From: Verpa conica
Lineage: Eukaryota; Ascomycota; Pezizomycetes; Pezizales; Morchellaceae
Length of the DNA: 64,000 nucleotides
Direction of reading: 5' to 3'
NCBI GenBank assembly: GCA_033030425.1
Contig: JAUFSD010000019.1
Location: forward strand, 124,001 to 188,000
Below the pieces are notes generated by a model, which saw only the letters and a list, made by a program, of their open reading frames with translations, was not told where the DNA came from and made no database searches. Positions 39,201 to 52,087 of the stretch are shown here, piece by piece. The position numbers were made by a program, and so were the translations under genes. Every line of letters begins with the position of its first letter. Positions within the stretch are counted from its first letter, which is position 1.

Positions 39201-42200
39201 CCAATAGTTCTTCAAAGGTCACGAAATGAGTTATAGGGTTTCCCTCAAGCAACTGGCTCTTCTAACCCACACGGAGCCCAAATCGCTAATTGGGGATGTT
39301 GGGCGCCATAGATTAAAATCATAGCTCAACATATATAAAACAATACCTACTAAAAGAGCAAATACTGTTTAAATTCTAGGCCTAGGTTAATGAGGGTGAC
39401 TATATCACTAATTCTACCAGCACCATCTGAGGGGGCTTCTAAAGGGTTGCTAGATTGTGCGGTCATGTCGCGGGTTGCCCTAAGCAGTCCAAATTATACG
39501 TAGTCTTGGCACACCCACGCTATTTAACACCCACCATAAACATCTTTCGAATCTTCTCCTCCGCTCATCACTCATCAGCTGGAAGTCAACTATAAACGTT
39601 ACTTCCCAAGGGCCTTTAGGGGCTGTGCTAATTTCTTGCTCTAGATACTCGCGCGTTAATCAATAACTCGGAGTTTTCATCAAGAAACCCGTAGTAAGTA
39701 GACCCTAAATATGGTTAAGACCAATTAATACTTAGTTGAATTACCAATTGTAATTCTATAAGATTCAAACTACATGCAGTTTTGTTGCCATTACACCACT
39801 GTGTTCATTCTGGTGGTTGTAACCACATTCCGAGTTGTTAATTAACGCGCGAGTAGGTATATTACTTCATCGATGATCACTCGATGGACCAGGAGGATCA
39901 CCAGGTCTATTTCTGAATCATGGTTTTATCAATTATAGGTACAATAATATCGCGTAAAGCTAAAGCTGTGCTGATGAAAAGCACATGTGGCCCTCCAGGT
40001 ATGGTATTATACCACTGGATCCTAAGTCACAGAGTTGGTTCATTGAGTATATCCTGAGCCGATAAAAAAATCCGAATCTTTCTTCCTTACCTTGACTTCA
40101 GTTGGGGGGCTTTAGGTCTAAGCCGCAGCACATAACTAGACTCGCAGAACCACAGCGGTTGGAGTCTAAAACTACAAGAATTTTAAAGGCCGCACGAGAT
40201 ATTTGGTATCGTAGGCTAACCACAACGGCGGAAAACAGTATGCAAGCCTCCTACTTAGTGGATATTGGGTGGGGGAATCCTCATATGGCCTTGTGTTCTT
40301 CCTATAAGATTTATCAATACAAATTTCCATCTCATTTAGAGTATAAAATATTTCCCTATGGCTTCTACAAACTAGCGAGTCCGGCGTCTCTTACCAGCAG
40401 TAGTCCATAAAAAGCCACTGTTTATAATCACTGTTTAGACCCACAGGGATGCGGGACAGATGCGAGACACACTCAAATTCTGTATCTATAGAAATTCAGT
40501 AAAGAGATACTATCCTTGAATACGATATCCAGTCAATCGACGATACAAACTAAAGATACAAAGTAGCGGCAAACACTCGTTAAGTTTTTTACGGTAGAAT
40601 GCTTAAGCACCTACTTAATCTCGTACCCAGGCCTATTATATGACTATAGATACATAGGAGAGTCTTTTATTACTTCTCCAAGTTTTTCTAGTTATTTTCT
40701 AGGAATACCACCCTTTAGAACCCCCGGGGGTCTTTTGACACCTTTGTTTGCGAATCCTAATATATAGACAAACCCAGTACCTAGCCCTGTGAAACAGTTC
40801 TACACAGGCCTAAGTACTTTATGACGTTAGAGAAGTCTCGAGTTGTTAAAGCCCCTCGAGAGACCGCGAGGAACACTCAAAACTTTACACCTTTATTAAT
40901 TCAGGCTGTATCATATACAGAGTGCTGCACATACAGGCCTAGGCGCAAGGCAGTATTTTGCTTTAACAGAATAAGCAGAAGATGTAAGGTATATTCAGGA
41001 TAGAAAACATTTCCTAGTGGGCCCAATACACCGGGGGAACTCGGTGCATAAAGTATATTAAGAGGACAAATAGCTGTAGATCAATCCACATAGCAACCAA
41101 CGTCTAGAAGAGTAAGAGACCAATGAGAACTAACCAACAACTATCGATAAGGATATAAAGATCAAAATAGAGAATTAGCAAGCTAATAAGTCTTATATCA
41201 TCTATACATCTCGATTGTTTAGTCACAGAAACGCTCAACTTGGTCGCTATGCGAATACGCGGTTATTTCTGTCCCCCTACAAGGCATTGAGCGACACTAG
41301 GTAAAAATCTTTACTTATGAAAGTATTAATATATTTATTGAAATACCGAGGACCTTCAATGAGGATGATGTACCGGCGTTTCGTACCTACCTGTAAAGGT
41401 GTTAATTTGTATCCTTGTGGTTCCCACCAGTCGCTCAGACGTCTATAAAGAGCTTTTAGATATAGACCTATTTTGTACCAATAGAAGCAGTTATAGATCA
41501 GTTTAGAGTAATGACGAGCTTGCAGGTATAAAAGGAAGTTATATTGCCTTTATCACTTTTCATGGGTAGTCACTCGGTCCGCGTCGCCAACTTCCACAAG
41601 ACACAGCCAATAGTGCCGCTTTACTTTCAGGCCAACATTATGACTAGGGTTATTCTCCTTAGTGTATAAAGAAATCATACCACCGCCCCCAGCACCACTT
41701 ATACATCTACCTCTAAGATAATCTCCCCCGAGGTCCCTAAATATCAATATAAACTACGTTAACATCTAACTCCCTAGCTAGCCCTAATTCTATACTACCA
41801 AAAATCACATTTATAACTAATAACCCAATTCAGCTAAAACCTACCTAGGAGATATTTCCTACTTGCGCATCGGCCCGCATATATAGAAAGCCCTATAAGA
41901 ACAAGTATATGACGTTTTAGTAGCTAGGATCCACGCTTCTTAGCCGTAAAGGCAATAAATAAATAATCAAAACTAGCTAGGCGGTGCCAATCGTTATTAT
42001 TTCCACTCACCCTAGGAGGTGGCACAGGATCAACGTACATGGTCGGTTGAGTCCACCAAAAGATGTGTTTCACTTATCAAAGATACAAATGCTGTGTTCA
42101 TAATATATAAGTTAGGTGCACTGTCCGCTGCTCATGTGAGGAGCGGCGGGGGGGGGAGGAGGGGAGGCTTTGTGACACCAAGAAATAACCCTACGTGTCT

Positions 42201-45200
42201 CCACTTGTTAGTACTTATTGACACAGATCTGCTTATATTGAGTAAGTTATGGTAACACGCGGAGCTAAAAGGATATAATCCGTTATCCGAAGATGTGATG
42301 ATAAACGAGTCTAGTGGAAGAAGAATGGGGGGGGGGATGGGGCGCCGAGAGCTAATCCCTAAAGCATAGCGGGGAGGATACAAACAAGGCGAACAATAAA
42401 AAAAAAAAAAAAACTCTGGCGTCCTGAAACATGGCTTGCTTTGTGGTTTTTTTTTTTTTTTACGGAACGGAGTACATAAATGGGGTAATCCTAAGAAATG
42501 GGGGATCGAAGAGGGGTTGGTTATGCTCACACGCCAAGGATAAAACTAGACCTGCCTTAATTCTTCAGTGGATGTGCATCTATAAGGTAATATCCTTCTG
42601 TCGCCACAATTCTCCTCGCACGATCGAGGGCGTAGGTATAGTATAACCTGCATGCAAGGACACGGTCGGGACCGGGATTTGATATTCTTATAGTTTATCC
42701 CTTACCAAGAATGCCTAGCCAGGATAAAAACAATGACAAGACTAGAAAGTTGATATCTTTATTTCACAATAGGCAGCCACCCCTACTGTAATATTGCAGG
42801 GAACGTTGATCTTTATCTTGTGATTGGAGAGGGGGACCTGGATGGTAGATACCAATCCCTTGGATCGCGGGTGATTGACGGGTCAACCCGATTCCAATTT
42901 TCAGCCCGAGTAGCTAGCATCGATAGGCGGGATCCAACCTGCCTTATAGATCTACTTTTCAGCCCGAGCAGTATGTACAGGTGAGACCTATGGAGAGTCA
43001 AGGGTTCTTCAGGGTGCTAGATAATCATTTCCTTTGGGGATTAACTCACTCCACACAAAGGCCTAGCTAACACCACGGCCCTATCGAGCGGTCAACCTCC
43101 TAAAAAGCCTACCTGGTGCTTCAGGGGCTTAAGCTCTATTGAATCCAAGAGTGAGTAAAAGAGGAAAGAGAGTGCGACGTCTCTCTAGCCACAAACTCAT
43201 CATCGATCTAGTCGTCCGTGTAAACTATGACCAAATCACTCATGACAAGCTTGACATTTCAAGGCTATTTAGTCCATTACTTCATATTATACGAGAATTT
43301 CTTGAGATTAGTCTAGGCTCGGCCCCCTCTCATATATCTTTGCTTAGGCTGTTAATTTCGATCGATCGAGCTACAATTCTTTCCTTAACGCTATCTTACT
43401 GTGCCACAGCTCTCTACAATTTTCTCGCGTATTGATCAAATCCGTACGCACAGGCTACTCATAGGCGATCTTCGGGTATTGGAGTTCAATTTACCCAGAA
43501 ATCTGACCCCCCCGGATCAACAGTTTCATTTCATGTGCCGCTGCTCCGAGGATCAAGACGTGCGGTCTGTTAAGAAGACTTTTGTTAAGTCAACTACTTC
43601 GCTCAAGATCCTGTCGAGTAGATCAACTTTTTCAATAAGTGTGAATATTGACTTTATATAAGATGTAAGTGGTAGTTTGCTTAGCTGTGTGGGCAAAGCG
43701 TGCATTGACTGACTCCAAAAAGCACCAAAGCTAGATGTCGTACTACAGAAACAACAATCTCGCAAGGTATATCTTACGCATCGCCCATTGGCACCGGAGC
43801 ACTCTCCTTCACCAATCATTGAATCTTGGTAGTAAGGGCGACCATGACCCAAACTAGTGGGGCACACGTACAAATTGAGTGACCTCTCCCCCCCTCCCCC
43901 CCTCATGGCATATTACGAATTTCATAGATTGCCGCGACGATTGTGCGCGGCTAACAATGGATATCGCGTACACTTGAGAGTAAATTAGAGGAGATCATCT
44001 CCGGCTGTAGCACAACATCCCGGGTAAGAAGGGTGCACTACTTTATTCAAGTCAAGCCCCATGTTGATTTACATGCCCTCAAGTCGATACGTCGGCGAAC
44101 AATCGATATGATACATCGCCAATGGCTGATCGGGGTGTAATAACATGTCTCTTATCTCTTCTGCCTACTTTCTTAGTGGCCGATTCGCTTTGCTTTTTTT
44201 TTTTTTCCTTTTCTCCCCCTCCCCCCCCCGAGTAATCTTGCTTTTTTCTAACGAACATACAAAGAGTTTTTTTCTTTTCTTTCTACCGTATTGGCATTTG
44301 TGGCACCATGTAGACAGTTCGGGTACGAGGCGTAGGCGGGCCGGTGGATGTCAGTCGCGGGAAAGGAGGAGGAGGAGGCTTGATTCTGTCATAAACACGG
44401 GCAGGTTGATATTAGAATAAACACGGCACGCGACGGGTTTTTTTTTTTTTTCATTATTATATTGCTATCAGAATAATAAGCGCGTAACTCGGTTCTAGAT
44501 GCATGGGGTTGCTAACTCGCTCACGAGTTTCAACCACCTGTCTAGACCTCAGAAATGCTCCACCAATCCTGGATCATCGGTTGAATAAGGTTTGTCTTGG
44601 TCCACTCGATCACTTGGCGGGGAATGCAGAGATTTCAGATTAAGGGGAGAGCAAGATGGGGGCCGGGAACCATTTCTGTGTGTGTGTGTGTGTGTGTGGC
44701 TTGAGTGTTCCTGAGCTGACACTTCCTCATCGAGAAGAGGGGGGGGCCTGCATGATGGCGAATCCCAAGTTGCGTCATTCTAGAAAGCCGTCTTAGATCA
44801 AACGTCTTAAATAAGGAGGTGTTGAAGCAACGAGTGAGAGGTTATGAAATTCAGGCCAAGCCTTCGCGTTCCTGTATTGTAAACTCACCGGAAAACATAC
44901 AATAAACAGACCCTCCACACTGACTCCTTCCTAGACTTTAGAGGAGAAACAGCCAAATTGCTAGGGGAAGTAACTAGAACTTAGTCAGGATACACGCCGT
45001 AGAGCCTCCAATCGATGGTTCTTGTGATACACATAGTTGTCAGCACTACCAATCAGCAATGGTGCCCTTAAAGTTTCAGATATCCCCGGTACTTCACCTC
45101 AATATCAGACCTTTCTTTACTCCCAAAGCCATAACCATGACTTCATCGCTCCAACCAGAGCCTCGGTAGCCCACTTCTCGCTGTCATGTCATACAAACCA

Positions 45201-47064
45201 TAATCATACTGATTATCCCTCCTTATCCTCGCCTGAATACCACATACAGCGTATAGAAACACCATGAACAAAGGGTTAACGCGTATATTTCTATAGCCAA
45301 TAACCACTATCAGAACCCCCCGAGAACACAAAGAACAATTCAAAGCCTTGTATCTGAGGTTTCACGTCTCTCGGTCTTTTTTGTTATAAACTGTACACCC
45401 CCACACCAACCACCATTATTACCGCCCATCAAAATGACACAATTGAATCTAGACCCGCCTCTTTTCTAGATCGAATAGATCAATTATACTCCCGTCTCAG
45501 TATCCTACACGGCGACCAAGGCCCCTGTTGTATACATGTCCAACACTAATACCATGTGTCGACCCACCGAAAGCTCCAATCCAGTGAAGGGGAAATAGCA
45601 TGATAGGGACATTTCGAAGATAACCAAAGCCAAGTTCTAGCGCTAGAAAAGAAGTTAGCTCAGATCATTTATACATCTCGAAAAGAAAAAGAAAAAAGAA
45701 AAGAAAAATTAGCTTGTTCCTTACCTAGGTTCTGCACAACATAGCACTGGTCACGAGACTATATTTGACCAGCTGTACATGTTCGAATGTCTTCCTTACC
45801 ACTTCCATACGTTTGGTCTCGCACCAGAAGGCAAAACTCCCGAGACTACCCGCACTACCTCGATAGACTACCTTCCCTTCGCGTCGATGCACCCTGTATC
45901 TACAAGGGCTTCGTAATCAGAGCTATGGGATATCTAAGACACAGACTTTTTTTTTGAAGTAAAAAAAAAACATCACTATCCAACTACTCACCTATCCTAT
46001 CTCCGAGAGACTCAGTTTCTTCATTCATAGTAGGAAATCTAGCGACCGTGAGTTAGTAAAAAAAAAAAAAAAAAAAAGAAGGGAAAAGAAAAGAACATCG
46101 TAGAAGAGTATACAGTGTCTTAGTTCCGAGCTTAGCTCCAGAAACGCGCTATGGGATATTCTAGCCATAATAGGAGATGGAAAAGGATGGACTTCCAAAG
46201 TGGCTGAGTCTTAATCCATCTTGGTAGCGGGATCACATCGTTTAACTGGGTTTTTAAAATAAAATAAAAAAATTCTGGGGCGAGCTGCGCTGCACGGAAG
46301 GGACGGGAAGGCACTTGCGATGTTCGTTGATGATTGGAAAGGCCCCTCTCGCCCCCAATATGGGAAGGAAGGTCGGAGGAAGGTCCGTATACGAGGAATG
46401 ACAAGAGCTCGTTGGTGCAAGATCATGGAGATGAGCCCCCCTGGGGTTAGAGATCTTGGAAGCTAGAACGGCGGTGAGTTGGGAGCATACAGCTAGTACA
46501 TCGGGTAAGGTGAGGAATCTATTTCCCTAAGATAAGTAGACTTGATTCTGTAAGCTAGGTAGGTAGGTAGGAATGGAGTTATCGCTGACGTTCCTACTTT
46601 CTGTTATATCTCAGGTAAGACAAGATTGTACTGGGAACTACTTGTGAATTTCTTGCTAGAATATGATTTTTTAACGTCCTTTCCCCCTTCCCTTTCTTGT
46701 CGGTGAAAGCTCCTGTGGCTAGAGAACTATTAGAGGCGCACAAGGCACTGAAACATGGCGAATGATTATTCATGATGCGATACACTTGATTCTCACGGAG
46801 GATAGAGAATCAATCCCACTCGTACCCACACACACACACACGTAAGAAGAAAAAAAAGGTGAGAGATCGAAATGAAGAGACTGGTGTATAAATCAGGCAA
46901 TAGTGGTATGGAAAGACTACCCGCCCGGGTCGGATATTTGCAGCATGGGAACACGAGGGCGGGTATGTTGCACATAAACCAGGTACAGAGTCGAGATTCG
47001 GGGAGGTCTAGATGCACACGACAGGTACGACATAGCCCGGGTGACTCCATAGTCATGAGTAGCT

Positions 47065-47311
47065 GTTGTCAAGCATTTCCCGAATCTGGTAGCAGGGAGC
47101 GCCATGTCTTGTCTACTGGCTTACTGCCTGGCTGGCTGCCTGTCCACACAGAATGCAATGCGCCCCACAGGTTATTATACCTCGAAAAACACTTCAAGAC
47201 AGGGGGCCTTGGGCGATTCGCCGGATCTCGCTCAGCCAGGGGGGCATAATGATGAGTTGGTTGGGAAGACATGGCGCTCCCTGCTACCAGACTCCGGAAA
47301 TGCTTGACAAC
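47065..47311. repeat. Large inverted repeat, about 46-bp arms (247 bp overall)
   Basis: The left arm (47065-47110) starts GTTGTCAAGCATTTCC and the right arm (47266-47311) is its complement. Beyond a short mismatch block, both contain CTGGTAGCAGGGAGCGCCAT. No clean target duplication is visible at the ends, so I call it an inverted repeat, possibly a miniature element. Confidence 0.75.
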
Positions 47312-48566
47312 TACGACGTTACATAGCATAGGCTGTACTCCAACGGCTCTATAGGCTGTCTTTTTTGTAATAGTACTATAATAAATTATAAACGAAGCGG
47401 AGTCAATCCAGCATACTGGCTAGCAGATTATGTAGAGTATAGAGTGCGTGGTTAAAAAAAACAACGCAGAGCTCGTATCCGTTTCGAATCAAACCCGCAG
47501 GAGCAACCACTATGTGGTCTAGCAAGCAAGCAAATGAGCCAATTACTACTTTTCCCTCACACTCTCTCTCCCTTGCACATTCAATAGAGGTAATGAAATA
47601 TTGCATCGATATTCCCACTTGGGGGTATGGAGCTAGAGTCCGAGGAGAGTCGGCAGTGCAGTCTCTCTCACCACCGGTACGTACATACCCTTTTTTTATA
47701 TTCTGACAATTCTAATACATGACATTTTTTATTAAAGATGCAGGTACCATGATAAGGTAGTTGGAAAAGAAACAGTATGGTACGTGCTGCCGGTACATCG
47801 GCCCGAGATGTTTCGCGAAGACTTATACGGTTACTGTAACCCGAGCGCATGGTCGGAGCTATGCGATCGCTTGAGTTGAGGGAGCGTGCGTTTGCGTAGA
47901 TACACCGGATACAAGATATCCCAGTCCTGGTCTTCCCGACAGACAGACCACCCCGATCATAAAATCCCCCCCCCCAAGGATTTAATAAATTAAATAAATA
48001 AAATAAAAAAAAAGCCATGACCATCAAACCAGAGTGAGGGTCCTGCCTCGAGAGGGAAGGAGGGAGTGTTTGAGCAAACGACATCTTCCAAGAGTGCGTG
48101 CGTGCATGCTCAAACGAGATCGTCAGCTGTAGGTAGTGCCACTTGCCGTCTCGGCATTGCATCTTCAACCAAGGGCCCGGAATATGGCTTCTTCCGGGTC
48201 CAGAGCAAGGTCCATGGACATTTGATTGTGATACAGGCAGGGGGATCTATTTGACACACCACAGCAGTGGGTAGGTAGTAGGTATGTGGGTTTGGGTGCC
48301 AGTGTGGCTCTTTCTTTCCTTTTCTCGCTCTCTCCGGCAAAGAAGGGAAGAAAAGAAAAGAAGGAAAGGAAAAGAAAAGACAATTCCGTAACGTGGAGAA
48401 TACCAAACATGCACAACAAAAGTAGTAGCATAAATCACTAACAAGCAGGCGCAGTGGAATTGCAGGGCGTGTGGTGTATTACTCCTAACGGTTTGTTATT
48501 ATTCCTAAATGTTGTTATTGTGGTAGATTAGCCGCCGCCCCTAGTTTGCAGTTGAACCGCTAAGCG

Positions 48567-48640
48567 AGGAGGGAATAGGAAGAGGGGGGGGGAGAGGGGG
48601 GAGGGGGGGGAGGGGGGGAAGGAGAAGAGAGAAGGGAAAG
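48567..48640 (+). repeat. G-rich polypurine tract
   Basis: About 70 bases are almost pure purine with six or more runs of four to nine G. The tract can form G-quadruplex or triplex structures. It lies about 430 bp upstream of the methyltransferase start codon. Confidence 0.7.
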
Positions 48641-49064
48641 TTGTCTATTGCTACATATTGATATAATTGGTATTGGTATTGATATTGCTACTTCTATTGC
48701 TAGGTATTGCTATTCTATACTGTATGTGAGCCACTCACACCCCCCCCCCCGAGCTAGGACCGGGCGGGATCCCCACACCGCTGGAAAAGTATGTACCACA
48801 GAGATATAAAGAGGGAGAGGGTATCCGCGCCGTCGGTATTTTATTGTCTAAAGGTGGAGTGCCGGCATGTCGGAGAATAATACAGCACCTTCAAGCGTTT
48901 CGACTCCTCTTGCCTCGAGCACGAACCCTAATAGATCCTAATAAAGTACATATAGATTAGTATTACCAGTTACTCACGAGGTAGCACTCACTCGCCCCAA
49001 CCCTGACACCTATCGGATTACCAACCAGTCGTACGGAGAGGGGATCTGAAAATCACTAGCGAAG

Positions 49065-51092
49065 ATGTCAACTCTTGTTCAACCAGCCCCAGCTATGACC
49101 GAGAACATGTACGAGAGCGTGAACGGCGCTATTGATGCTCTGTCTGTGGACGAGGAGGAGGACAGCTTTGGTGGGTGGAACGATAGGGAAGAGGATAGGT
49201 AATATTGTCCAGCCCACTTGCCTGCTTGTCTTTCTTGATCCCCCCCCCATACACTCAAACTAGTAGAACTGACACCTAGTCCCGTATTCTCTGTATAGGC
49301 ACAGTCTGTCATCAGGCGATAAATATTCTTCGGACGAGGAATGTTCATCAGACGACGACGTGGACGATGCCGCCTCGGAGGCCTTTTCAACAATGTCACT
49401 TTCGGAATCAATAACGGACTACGTATATGAAAACGGGCGCCGTTATCACTCATATTCACACGCATGTTATGTAAGAGTCCCCCCTAATCTCATAGTTTTT
49501 CTTTTTCTTCTTTTTTTCTTCTCTTTTCTTCTCTTTTCTCTCAGGACATCATTGACTTTTGAGGATTATAGGCATTCCCGAATGACGAACAGGAGCAAGA
49601 TCGACTGGACCTGATGCATCATTTGTGGAACCTAACTCTTGGTGGTGAACTTTTTCTTTCGCCAATTGACCACTCGAAGGCAGAAAGGGTATGTGTTTAT
49701 TGGTCATCATTGGTGGTGAGACCATTGATACGTTAGGGGGCTGTTCAGGATCCGAGCTTGTTTGGTGGCGGCATCAAAAAAAGGAAGGAAAACCTAGAAA
49801 ACCGAGGCCGAAAGGGAGGATTCTGAAAGCTCACTAATTTCGTCGATGGTTCTTCGAACCGCCTACTTACCGTTTCGAGCCATTCTAACCTTCGACGTGC
49901 AGATTCTAGATGTAGGGACTGGAACTGGTATGATTATCAACTCCCCCCCAGTGCGCACATTGCGCACAGAACCTCGAGTTTCAGGCTAGCTGGCTTCAGA
50001 ATGAATCGACATACATATTTGGTCAGGGATAGCTAATATTGTTTCTTTTTTTTCTTTTCTTCTTTAAATCGAAATAGGGATATGGGCTATCGATGTAGCA
50101 GAGTAAGTTTCATGTAATCCCCCCTACTTACTCTTTCATTTACTGACCACAAGAAACATAGTTTACTACCAAACGCCACAGTAATCGGCAACGACCTGTC
50201 ACCTATTCAACCAGTCTATGTACCTCCGAATCTGCATTTCGTAATAGACGACTGTGAGGAGGAGTGGCCATTCCCGGATGACCACTTTGATTTAATCCAT
50301 ATCCGCAACCTGTCTGGCGCAGTGCGGGACTGGAAGAAGCTATATGCACAGGCTTTCCGGTGCGTCTGCGTCGGTCCAAGAGAAAGGGAGAAGGGGGTGT
50401 GAGAGAGAATAATGAGGAGGGGAAGAAATAAATAGCCGAATCTAACGTTGGGGGATGTATATCCGTATATTGATTAAAGGACACTCAAACCCGGCGGTTG
50501 GATCGAACTCAAAGATCACTCGAAACCATTCGATTGCGATGACAATACACTCACGAGTGAAAACGTGCTGAAGAGATGGGTCGATGATTTCGAGAGGGCG
50601 ACGGAAATTGCAGGTGTGAGATGGATCATGGCAGAGCAGTTTAAGGATGACCTTTCTGGTGCTGGGTTCGAATCTGTCACGGAACGGGAGTTCAAAGTAC
50701 CGCTTGGGTAACGAAAATCCCCTCCTGGGTGGTGAAATGAGGGACTGTGGAGAGAAGTCGACAAGTGGGGAGGGTTTTTTTTTGCTGACCCGTTTCTTAT
50801 GGAGTGATTTATAGTACATGGGCAGCTACAGAAGGTGGAGGTGAAAACATGAAGGAAATGGGTATGTCGCAAGGACGCAGTGGTTCTAGAAACGGTAGAG
50901 AATAGAGGAGACTTACTTACTCATCTGATAGGTGTGTTTCAACGAGAGATGCTGTTAATCGGTGCTGAGGGTTTGACACTCGCCATGTTTACAAGAATGT
51001 TGGGGTGGAGTAAAAAAGAAGTTGATGTTTTAGTAGCAAACGTTCGGAAAGCACTTCAGGATCCAAGTATCAATACTTATACTAAATTGTGA
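49065..51092 (+). CDS. LaeA-like SAM-dependent methyltransferase
   Basis: Nine exons fit in phase: 49065-49198, 49299-49470, 49572-49688, 49903-49927, 50078-50102, 50162-50359, 50480-50707, 50815-50861 and 50932-51092, giving about 368 residues. The N-terminal third is acidic (EEEED, SSDEECSSDDD). Then come ENGRRYHSY, FPNDEQEQDRLDLMHH and the SAM-binding motif I ILDVGTGTGIWAIDVAD, which is spread over two 25-nt exons. WPFPDDHFDLIHIRN, LKPGGWIEL, and a tail FTRMLGWSKKEVDVLVANVR follow. This layout is that of LaeA/Llm-type methyltransferases, which act in the nucleus on secondary metabolism and development. The actual substrate is not known from sequence. Confidence 0.9.
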
Positions 51093-51391
51093 GCTCACTG
51101 AGTATTCTTTGCCTAGGAATATGCTAATAGTCTATAGTTTGGTTACATACGCTCAAAAGCCACTGGAACAAAGTTGCTGAAAATAAATTCTCTTCTTTTG
51201 TTGCTTAAAATTGTATATAATGAACTGGCAGAACAATAATTGTAGATGCAAATGGCATTTACCCCTAATTAATTCCATGAATTCCTCTACAATAAATTAA
51301 TTCCAGTCCTCCAAAACCTTTAAATATTCAAGCTTGCACATGTATAAGACAGTAATCGCAGCTACCTAAAGAAATCCGTCGCCCAGTATCC

Positions 51392-52087
51392 TTAGAACGC
51401 TAGACCCTTCATATCCGCTAATGTCCAATACTTCCTCATATTTTCCGCCCCCAACTGCTTCACCTCATCATCCAGATGCTGCCAAAGCACCTCCCCAAAC
51501 AGTTCCATCGTCGCTTTCAGTTCCCTCAACACCAACTCCCTCTCACCGCTCTGGCACTCTTTCAAGTACGCCGTATACTTATCTAAACCGTCATGGATCT
51601 TCCTGTGTTGCGCCAACAGCTCGTCCTGCTTCCTGAAGGCAGGCATTTTCCTTGCGAGTCTTGGAAAAACGTATGATTCTTCAATGGAATGGTGCATTTC
51701 GAGATGAGACGCAAAACGCAATCCAAAAGCGATAAATTCACGAAGTGACATGGATTTGGGTCGTTGATTTGCCTCACAGGCCTTGTAAATTTCATTCCAG
51801 GATAAGCGGAAACCGTTATGCTGGGTTGTTTTTTGGGTTGTTTTTTCCCGGGAATTAGTAACCTCTCGATCCCCTTTTTTTTTTCCCATTCTTCCCCCCC
51901 CCCACCCCCGAAAAAAAAAAATACAAATGAGCGGGAGATTTACGAAATGATCCATGTGTTCCGCTAAAGTATTATATTGCCGGAACTCTGATGCGGTGAG
52001 CTTAGGCAATTGTCCCCCTGGAAAGCCGGCTTCCTCGCCGGTTGCCGAAGTTTCTCCACCTTCGGTTTTTGCTGGTTCCCCCGACAT
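51392..52087 (-). CDS. Hemerythrin (HHE) domain protein
   Basis: Exon 1 is 52087-51944 and exon 2 is 51820-51392. The intron (GTAAAT to CCCAG) joins LAEHMDHF to HNGFRLSWNEIY in phase 0, giving about 190 residues. The four-helix bundle has the metal-ligand pattern: HMDHFHNGFR, HLEMHHSIEE, QHRKIHDGLD and WQHLDDEV. Such domains bind a di-iron centre and oxygen or take part in iron or redox handling. The protein ends AENMRKYWTL, as in many fungal members. The frame stays open upstream of ATG 52087 without a better ATG, so an additional 5' exon (acceptor near 52160) cannot be excluded. It converges with the methyltransferase, with 300 bp between stop codons. Confidence 0.9.
   Translation of the reverse strand: MSGEPAKTEGGETSATGEEAGFPGGQLPKLTASEFRQYNTLAEHMDHFVNLPLICIFFFRGWGGGRMGKKKGDREVTNSREKTTQKTTQHNGFRLSWNEIYKACEANQRPKSMSLREFIAFGLRFASHLEMHHSIEESYVFPRLARKMPAFRKQDELLAQHRKIHDGLDKYTAYLKECQSGERELVLRELKATMELFGEVLWQHLDDEVKQLGAENMRKYWTLADMKGLAF

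Larger units (their letters stand above)
35272..49064. other. 13.8-kb stretch with no recognised gene
   Basis: Only short reading frames without recognisable domains occur. It holds two inverted-repeat elements (36121-36263, 47065-47311), poly-A/T runs (for example 42398-42460 and 46058-46078), GT and CA dinucleotide repeats (44679-44698, 46828-46841), and a G-rich tract near its end. A fragment at 41260-41282 (GGTTATTTCTGTCCCCCTA) resembles the terminus of the 11117 element. Old transposon debris is the likely content. Confidence 0.5.

Noticed and set aside
43139..43661. Two overlapping frames with Leu/Ile-rich peptides
   Set aside because: No recognisable domain, no ATG at the first start, and no splice pattern joining them into a protein.
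47069..47329. Reading frames on both strands ending in the same peptide (KTWRSLLPDSGNA)
   Set aside because: The shared peptide is produced by the two arms of the inverted repeat at 47065-47311, not by a gene.
51833..51943. Low-complexity insert (Gly/Lys-rich) in the hemerythrin protein
   Set aside because: It lies between a GTAAAT donor and a CCCAG acceptor and interrupts the first His helix. It is an intron read through.
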